Positions 7,001-10,659 of a stretch of DNA of 10,659 nucleotides are shown here, in pieces. Below the pieces are notes generated by a model that searched no databases, had not been told where the DNA came from, and saw only the letters and a program-made list of their open reading frames with translations. A program made the position numbers and the translations under genes. The DNA comes from Bryobacterales bacterium (lineage in GTDB: Bacteria > Acidobacteriota > Terriglobia > Bryobacterales > Bryobacteraceae), in assembly GCA_003139735.1 (NCBI GenBank), contig PLGA01000389.1, positions 128 through 10,786 on the forward strand, read 5' to 3'. How positions within the stretch are numbered: the first letter of the stretch is position 1; each line of letters begins with the position of its first letter.

Positions 7001-9840
7001 ACTCGACAGGCCTCCTCTTCGAAGACTATACGGAGCCGGGATGGTTCGATTCTATATCCAACACGAACGCTTCGCTAAGCGCCGCGTCGTCGTCTCCGGG
7101 TTCGGTGGTTCAGTCGTGCGTATCGAGCGCTAGCGACCCGGGCATCGGCAATTGCTTCGGCGTGGTGGCCGCGGCCCTGGTTCCCGGAGTGGTCAGTTAC
7201 TTCTCCGCTTACGGCGTTACCGATTTGAATGCCGGCCCGCACGTGAACAGCGAATTGGCAACTCTGTTACAAGGCATTCTGAGTGCGGAGGTGGCTTCCG
7301 GCAACGTGGGGGCCCCGTATTCATGGATGCAGATCGCGGATCAGGCCGGTATCGACCTTCTCCAGGGGCACGGCGTCTCCAATCAATGCAGCCCCGCGAA
7401 TGTAACTGCGAACCTGGCATCGCGTACGATTCTGGGTTACGGCGTGGGAGGAAGCAGTTCCGGCGCAGGAGTAACCAGCATGGCCTCCAGAGCTATGCTG
7501 AGGACCATTGTGGCCGCGAACCTGGCCTCGCGTGCGATCCTGGGTCGAAACTCGGCAGGAAGGCTCGAGACCCCCGGCGAACTGAGCTCCATGGCACAGG
7601 CATCTGCGGAGGGAGCGGCTTGCAGTGGCCCACCAGCTCCCTTTACCTGTTTGGACGGTGGTGCAAGCTGTTCCGGCGAGCTGGCCTTCGACGACGACAG
7701 CAGCGACGGGGCGAGCTGTTCCAGTTCCGGTGGCTCCATCGACCCGAACGCAAAAACCGGCCCAGTGGGCGACGGCACAGCTAGCGCTTACATTCGCACG
7801 ACCAGTCCGTTTCCGTACGGCGTCTTCTTCGAAAACCAGCCGGCCGCCAGCTTGCCCGCGGCCCAGGTCGTGATCGCCGATCAGCTCGACCCGGCGAAGG
7901 TCGATCTGACTACCGTAAAGCTGGGAACGTTTGCCTTCGGAACAAACATTATTACTTTGCCCCTCAACACAAGCGACTACAACACGACGTTCCGTATCAA
8001 TTCGAGCCTGTCGGTGCGCATTCAGGGAGGCGTAAATACGGATACCGGCCTGCTGACATGGACCTTCACCTCGATTGATCCAACGACAGGGCTGCCGCCC
8101 AGCGATCCGACGGTTGGCTTTCTGCCGCCGGACGTCAACGGCGTCGAAGGCCAGGGCAGCGTGACTTTCACGGTCAAGGCTAAGAGCAATCTGACTACGG
8201 GGACCCAGATCGCCAATCAGGCTACGGTCGTTTTCGACGCCAATGCGCCCATCGGCACTCCCACTTGGCTAAACACCATTGACGTGACGCCTCCGGTCAG
8301 CGCGGTTGCGACGCTGCCCGTGGCGGAGGCGACGGCCATGTTTCCGGTGTCATGGTCGGGCAGCGATGTTGGGTCCGGCATCGCTTTCTACAGTATCTAC
8401 GTATCGGACAACTTCGGGCCGTTCACCGCGTGGCTGAGCCAGACGGCCGCAACCACAGCCAGTTACTCCGGCCAGGCGGGCCACACCTACGGCTTCTACA
8501 GCATCGCTACGGATCTCGCCGGGAACATACAGGCGCCGAAGGCCTCAGCCGATGCGTCGACCACAGTGGCCGCTTGTACCTACGCTCTCAGCGCCGGCGG
8601 CCAGACTTTTCCGGCCGCAGGCGGAGCCGGGTCCGTCGGCGTGGTCGCTGGGAGCGGTTGCCCATGGACTGCTTCTAGCGCCGCGAATTGGATTACTTTC
8701 GTCGGCAGCGCATCCGGTACGGGCAACGGTTCGGTCACTTACCAGGCGGCGGCGAACAGCAGTGGTTCGCGATCCGGCGTCCTCACCGTCGCCGGCCTGC
8801 CGTTCACCGTGGAGGAGGCGGCGCCATTGGTCGTCGCCACCAGCGCAACGTTGCTATCGGGATTCACCGGCGGGGCGTATGCTAAGGATCTATCGGCCAC
8901 GGGCGGAGTTACCCCCTATACCTGGACGCTGGTCTCGGGGGCTTTGCCGGCAGGCCTCGCGATATCGGGTGCGGCCATTGCGGGAACGCCCACGACGGCG
9001 GGGACGTTCACCTTCACGCTTCAGGTGGCGGATGCTGTCGGCGATGTGACCACCCTGGCGTTCAGCCTGACCGTAGTGAGCGTGAGCGGCAGTTCCGCCC
9101 TTACGCGCGTGGGAGTGCTCCCCCAATTCGCGGCAGGCGGGTCTGTGGCTACCACCATCTGGGTGGTGAACACCTCTCCGTCGACGGCGGTTCCGGTGAG
9201 CCTGGTGTTCCACGGGGACGACGGAACGCTGGCCTTCCCTGCGCCCACCCCTCTTACGGTCACCCAGCAAGGCGATACTGAGGTGCTCACAACCACCACG
9301 GTCGACCGCGTGCTCAATCCCAATACCACTCTGGTGATCAATGCCGGCCAAAACCAAACCGTCAACGTGCAAGGGTGGGTTGACGTACTGGCTAACTCAT
9401 CCGTCAGCGGTTTCGCCATCTTCACCTTCGCGCCGGACGGGCTGACGCCGACCGGAGCCGGGTACTTTACGCCATGGGAGGCGACCGTTCCCCTGCAAAG
9501 CCAGTTGAGTGCGTCGACCATGACGCTTCCGTTCATCAACAATGGCGGCTTCACCACGGGCATCGCCATCGGGAGCTTAACGGGATCGCCGGCCAGCATC
9601 ACAGCCACGTTTTTCGGCCTCGACGGCAACCCGCTGCCGGGATCCTCCTCGCAGACGATTACTTTGCCCGCCAACGGTCATACGGCTTTCCTTTTCAACA
9701 CCGGGCCGGCGGGCCAGAATTGGTCCTTCACAAGCGGCCAGCAGGGCATCGTCGAATTCACCGGCTCCTCGCTGATGGGCCTGGGGTTGCGGGTGAGTCC
9801 TTATAGCACGGAGACCGCTCTGCCCACGATATTGCAATAG
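4072..9840 (+). CDS. Giant secreted SBBP beta-propeller protein with IPT, BACON and Ig-like domains
   Basis: A 1922-residue exported multidomain protein. The GTG at 4072 is preferred: a G-run (4058-4064) lies 7 nt upstream and a signal peptide follows at once (VRGFFVSTFF...VVLA, likely cut before Gln). Residues 46-273 form an N-terminal domain of the GFVENLGQ type (DUF7948-like). Seven SBBP repeats, each opening with a variant of LLYSTYFGG, start near 274, 345, 412, 481, 566, 642 and 709: one full seven-bladed propeller. An IPT/TIG domain spans about 776-865. An unassigned region to about 1180 contains a triplicated ASR motif. A Cys/Asp/Ser linker (1180-1223) precedes a DPNAKTG...NTID module (1224-1404), an Ig/FN3-like domain (1405-1500), BACON (1502-1583), a putative Ig domain (1586-1669) and a C-terminal beta module opening VLPQFAAGGSVATTIWVVN. 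No catalytic motif or sorting signal is seen. The domains suggest binding or adhesion outside the cell, but the ligand is unknown. A TATACT at 3988-3993 is a weak promoter candidate. Confidence 0.9.
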   Translation: MRGFFVSTFFALTTVATAPVVLAQPASGASHPPSRAATGQQRVRPTGFVENLGQAPEDVLWQAKGAGFEASFSRDSFVLRLFGARPEGGAGSAKPMAAGGGVAGPPKLSDSRRISVTEQRISLAGASPQTTIEPLDPLPGKMNFFRGNNPKRWVRGLPTYARLRYKNVYPGVDLLFYSNQGALEYDFVVAPGANPRSIRMRVEDGRPVRIVANGALQVGEGAEAVLHRPLLYQNLDSGKHAVKGRFVRLAGNTVGFQFRHYDASRTLVIDPTLNLLYSTYFGGPHDDESTAIAVGANGNAYILGWSGSTDYPVSSNAYQPERALQNAGVLIDNMVLTKMSPSGSLLFSTFLGGSTGEKSGAIALDAAGNAYVTGTSMSTDYPVTAGAYEGKYPAGAATSLVVSEISPDGSALLYSTFFGGAGGATAAVDGGIALYQGNLYFGGSAGPGLPTTTGSYLTQINSGQAAFVAALNPAQTGPAQLVASTYYGAANPAANSVATGNLVLSMALDSSGNPWIAGQTYTNNLPTTAKALQPTLPALSASCIGSGANLNSAAYLAHLSSNLQTLMYASYLSGQKSGAQVAACSEYAHALALDPSSGSLYVAGATASASFPTTGGVVQGSYPGSNTYVGFVAKLSSDGTAKLWSSYLGGNLGYTFPSWLAIDNQGNPWVGGLTQGGSNFPISAVTYQSTQNGSANGNLTEFSSDGTQTPYSTYIGGSLSDFVQAFGFDAQNNIYITGDATSRNFPVTANAFQPLFANGDPVYDGGDVFFSILGTGVIGSVGPASGTNVGDATVAITGSGFQSGAACALVNGGVTIDASAAVVNASGTSINCTFPLSGAATGAYSVVITNPGGAAIQDAGAFTVTAGSTSQPGQPVLWSGVISRPAIRTGVPSGLEITYGNSGTVDAYMAVVWIVLPSSLTYSTSGVLSANDANCAALSSLPIGYTLGSSTYVPLLIPILPAGSSYSLPIAITSPANSTGLLFEDYTEPGWFDSISNTNASLSAASSSPGSVVQSCVSSASDPGIGNCFGVVAAALVPGVVSYFSAYGVTDLNAGPHVNSELATLLQGILSAEVASGNVGAPYSWMQIADQAGIDLLQGHGVSNQCSPANVTANLASRTILGYGVGGSSSGAGVTSMASRAMLRTIVAANLASRAILGRNSAGRLETPGELSSMAQASAEGAACSGPPAPFTCLDGGASCSGELAFDDDSSDGASCSSSGGSIDPNAKTGPVGDGTASAYIRTTSPFPYGVFFENQPAASLPAAQVVIADQLDPAKVDLTTVKLGTFAFGTNIITLPLNTSDYNTTFRINSSLSVRIQGGVNTDTGLLTWTFTSIDPTTGLPPSDPTVGFLPPDVNGVEGQGSVTFTVKAKSNLTTGTQIANQATVVFDANAPIGTPTWLNTIDVTPPVSAVATLPVAEATAMFPVSWSGSDVGSGIAFYSIYVSDNFGPFTAWLSQTAATTASYSGQAGHTYGFYSIATDLAGNIQAPKASADASTTVAACTYALSAGGQTFPAAGGAGSVGVVAGSGCPWTASSAANWITFVGSASGTGNGSVTYQAAANSSGSRSGVLTVAGLPFTVEEAAPLVVATSATLLSGFTGGAYAKDLSATGGVTPYTWTLVSGALPAGLAISGAAIAGTPTTAGTFTFTLQVADAVGDVTTLAFSLTVVSVSGSSALTRVGVLPQFAAGGSVATTIWVVNTSPSTAVPVSLVFHGDDGTLAFPAPTPLTVTQQGDTEVLTTTTVDRVLNPNTTLVINAGQNQTVNVQGWVDVLANSSVSGFAIFTFAPDGLTPTGAGYFTPWEATVPLQSQLSASTMTLPFINNGGFTTGIAIGSLTGSPASITATFFGLDGNPLPGSSSQTITLPANGHTAFLFNTGPAGQNWSFTSGQQGIVEFTGSSLMGLGLRVSPYSTETALPTILQ
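7408..7545 (+). repeat. Triplicated ANLASRxILG coding motif inside the giant protein
   Basis: Three in-frame copies of a ten-residue motif: ANLASRTILG (7408-7437, residues 1113-1122), TSMASRAMLR (7474-7503, residues 1135-1144) and ANLASRAILG (7516-7545, residues 1149-1158). Copies 1 and 3 match at 27 of 30 bases, while copy 2 matches mainly at protein level (xxMASRAML). Spacing of 66 and 42 bp is uneven. The intervening residues are Gly/Ser/Val rich. Confidence 0.75.
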
Positions 9841-9863
9841 CGAAGGTTCGCCGCTGAACAGCA

Positions 9864-9911
9864 CGGGCATCCTGTCAACCGGCCTCAGCGCCGATGCCCG
9901 CGGATTGACAG
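9864..9911. repeat. Two interlocking inverted repeats between convergent genes
   Basis: CGGGCATC (9864-9871) is perfectly complementary to GATGCCCG (9893-9900). CTGTCAA (9872-9878), immediately after the first left arm, is perfectly complementary to TTGACAG (9905-9911). The order A-B-A'-B' means the two stems are either alternatives or form a pseudoknot-like fold. The element sits in the 130-bp gap between the giant gene (stop at 9840) and vapC (stop at 9971), where a transcription end for both strands would be expected. No T-run follows on either side, so it is not a standard intrinsic terminator. Confidence 0.45.
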
Positions 9912-9970
9912 CCAACGCTTCAGTTCTTAGAATCCGCGTTCATCGGCGTCGTCGGGACTCCTTTCAGCGG

Positions 9971-10435
9971 TTATCGTCGGGCCAGAGCACCACCTTCGCC
10001 GCCCAGCACTTCCAGGTGTTCGGCGCGAGCGCCATGGACGGCTTTCAGGGGAATCGACCGGTCGAATGTCGCCAGACGTCCGCCGCGCCGGATTGCCAGG
10101 CCGAGCAGATACACGTCCGTGACTTGCTGGTGGCCGGCCAGGGCCTCCGACCGGAAAAGGGCCTCATCCAGCAGCGACACGGATTCTTTCCAAAACCGGT
10201 GATCGGAAGCTCCGCAAAGAACGCGCAGGCGCGCCGCGACTTCGGCGGGAGCCGCATCGACGGTTGGGTAGGAAGGGCTGCTCAGGACGCGAATGCAGCC
10301 GTTGACCGTCACGGCGCAAGTGGCCCAACCGTGTTTCCGGTTCCGGCTGAACCAACGGTGCGCATCTTCGTGGTTGGGGTGCGCCGGATCGAACAGCGCG
10401 ACGAGGACGTTGACGTCCAGCAACGCCGCCTTCAT
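9971..10435 (-). CDS. vapC: VapC-type PIN-domain toxin with an altered acidic site
   Basis: A 154-residue PIN-domain protein, the expected length for VapC toxins, which are Mg2+-dependent RNases that cleave tRNA or rRNA and are held inactive by VapB. It opens with LLDVNVLVALFDPAHPNH (Asp7, the first metal ligand), continues with HRWF and GWATC, and carries QVTDVYLLGLAI (Asp107) and RLATFD (Asp125). In this subgroup the second acidic ligand normally sits in a TENG motif just after ATCP-L; here the sequence is AVTVNG, with Val44 in place of Glu. The change is unambiguous in the DNA (GTC codon). Activity may be reduced or lost, or another acid may substitute. The ATG overlaps the vapB stop as ATGA, indicating translational coupling. 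The stop is TAA at 9973-9971. Confidence 0.88.
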   Translation of the reverse strand: MKAALLDVNVLVALFDPAHPNHEDAHRWFSRNRKHGWATCAVTVNGCIRVLSSPSYPTVDAAPAEVAARLRVLCGASDHRFWKESVSLLDEALFRSEALAGHQQVTDVYLLGLAIRRGGRLATFDRSIPLKAVHGARAEHLEVLGGEGGALARR

Positions 10436-10656
10436 TCGCCGTCCCGCAACCGGTTCACGAGCGCCAGATGAGGCTTCCGCGCGCCCGGCTTCGGGGTGAA
10501 CAAGGGAACGCCGTTCCGCGTGCGGGGGGCGGCTTTCGGCTCGAGCGCCTTGCGCATGAGTTCGGATACCACCTGCCCCATGGTCATTTCGCGCTGGCTC
10601 GCCAGTTGCCTTGCGACGTGCGCCAGGTCGTCATCGAGTTCCAGGGTCGTTCGCAC
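10432..10656 (-). CDS. vapB: VapB-type antitoxin, first gene of the vapBC operon
   Basis: A 74-residue protein. The N-terminal MRTTLELDDDLAHVARQLA is the usual VapB opening: a short DNA-binding beta strand (residues 2-7) and first helix, followed by a second helix (MTMGQVVSELMRKAL, about 25-39) of a ribbon-helix-helix-like fold. The basic, Pro-rich tail ending ALVNRLRDGE is the likely toxin-binding part, resembling the family's 'lRDE' ending. It would repress its own operon and neutralise VapC. The start is a GTG at 10656, chosen because (M)RTTL is where relatives begin; only three more bases are available, so the ribosome binding site and promoter lie outside the window and a longer N-terminus cannot be excluded. 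The stop TGA overlaps the vapC ATG. Confidence 0.85.
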   Translation of the reverse strand: MRTTLELDDDLAHVARQLASQREMTMGQVVSELMRKALEPKAAPRTRNGVPLFTPKPGARKPHLALVNRLRDGE

Positions 10657-10659
10657 GGT

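Noticed and set aside
9864..9900. Standard intrinsic terminator for the giant gene
   Set aside because: The 8-bp stem has a 21-nt loop and no T-run after it on either strand.

Overview
The window looks like a chromosomal segment of a GC-rich soil Acidobacterium, most likely of the Solibacter/Bryobacter group. Four signs point there: a fused E2-E1 2-oxoglutarate decarboxylase/dehydrogenase without a lipoyl domain, a very large secreted SBBP beta-propeller protein with a C-terminal module I associate with Solibacter-type secreted proteins, the remnant of a TIGR03435-family gene (a family strongly expanded in Solibacter), and short interspersed repeats built around GGAACGAACCCAATTTC. The taxonomic call is inference from family content; no rRNA or tRNA gene is present.

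Layout. (1) 1-2870, minus strand: 5' portion (956 codons) of kgd, running off the left edge. (2) 2871-3522: non-coding, with five degenerate copies of a 17-bp repeat arranged as parts of a larger duplicated unit, then a possible kgd promoter zone. (3) 3523-3982, minus strand: gene remains, namely a frameshifted, internally deleted RES-domain (toxin-type) fragment fused head-to-tail to an internally deleted TIGR03435-type fragment. (4) 4072-9840, plus strand: one intact 1922-residue exported protein. In order it holds a signal peptide, an 'ENLGQ' N-terminal domain, a seven-bladed SBBP propeller, an IPT/TIG domain, a poorly known middle region with a triplicated ASR motif and a Cys/Asp/Ser-rich linker, a DPNAK...NTID module, an Ig/FN3-like domain, BACON, a putative Ig domain and a C-terminal beta module. 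(5) 9841-9970: convergent gap with two interlocking inverted repeats. (6) 9971-10656, minus strand: a VapBC toxin-antitoxin operon with an ATGA stop/start overlap, in which the toxin lacks one of the usual acidic active-site residues.

The genes do not form one pathway. kgd is core TCA-cycle metabolism. The rest is accessory: a surface or secreted multidomain protein, gene debris, dispersed repeats and a toxin-antitoxin module. The accessory interval from about 2880 to 3982 looks like a site of repeated insertion and decay between kgd and the giant gene. I found no convincing wholly new system. The best leads are the repeat family, the chimeric pseudogene junction, the unusual middle region of the giant protein and the altered VapC active site.
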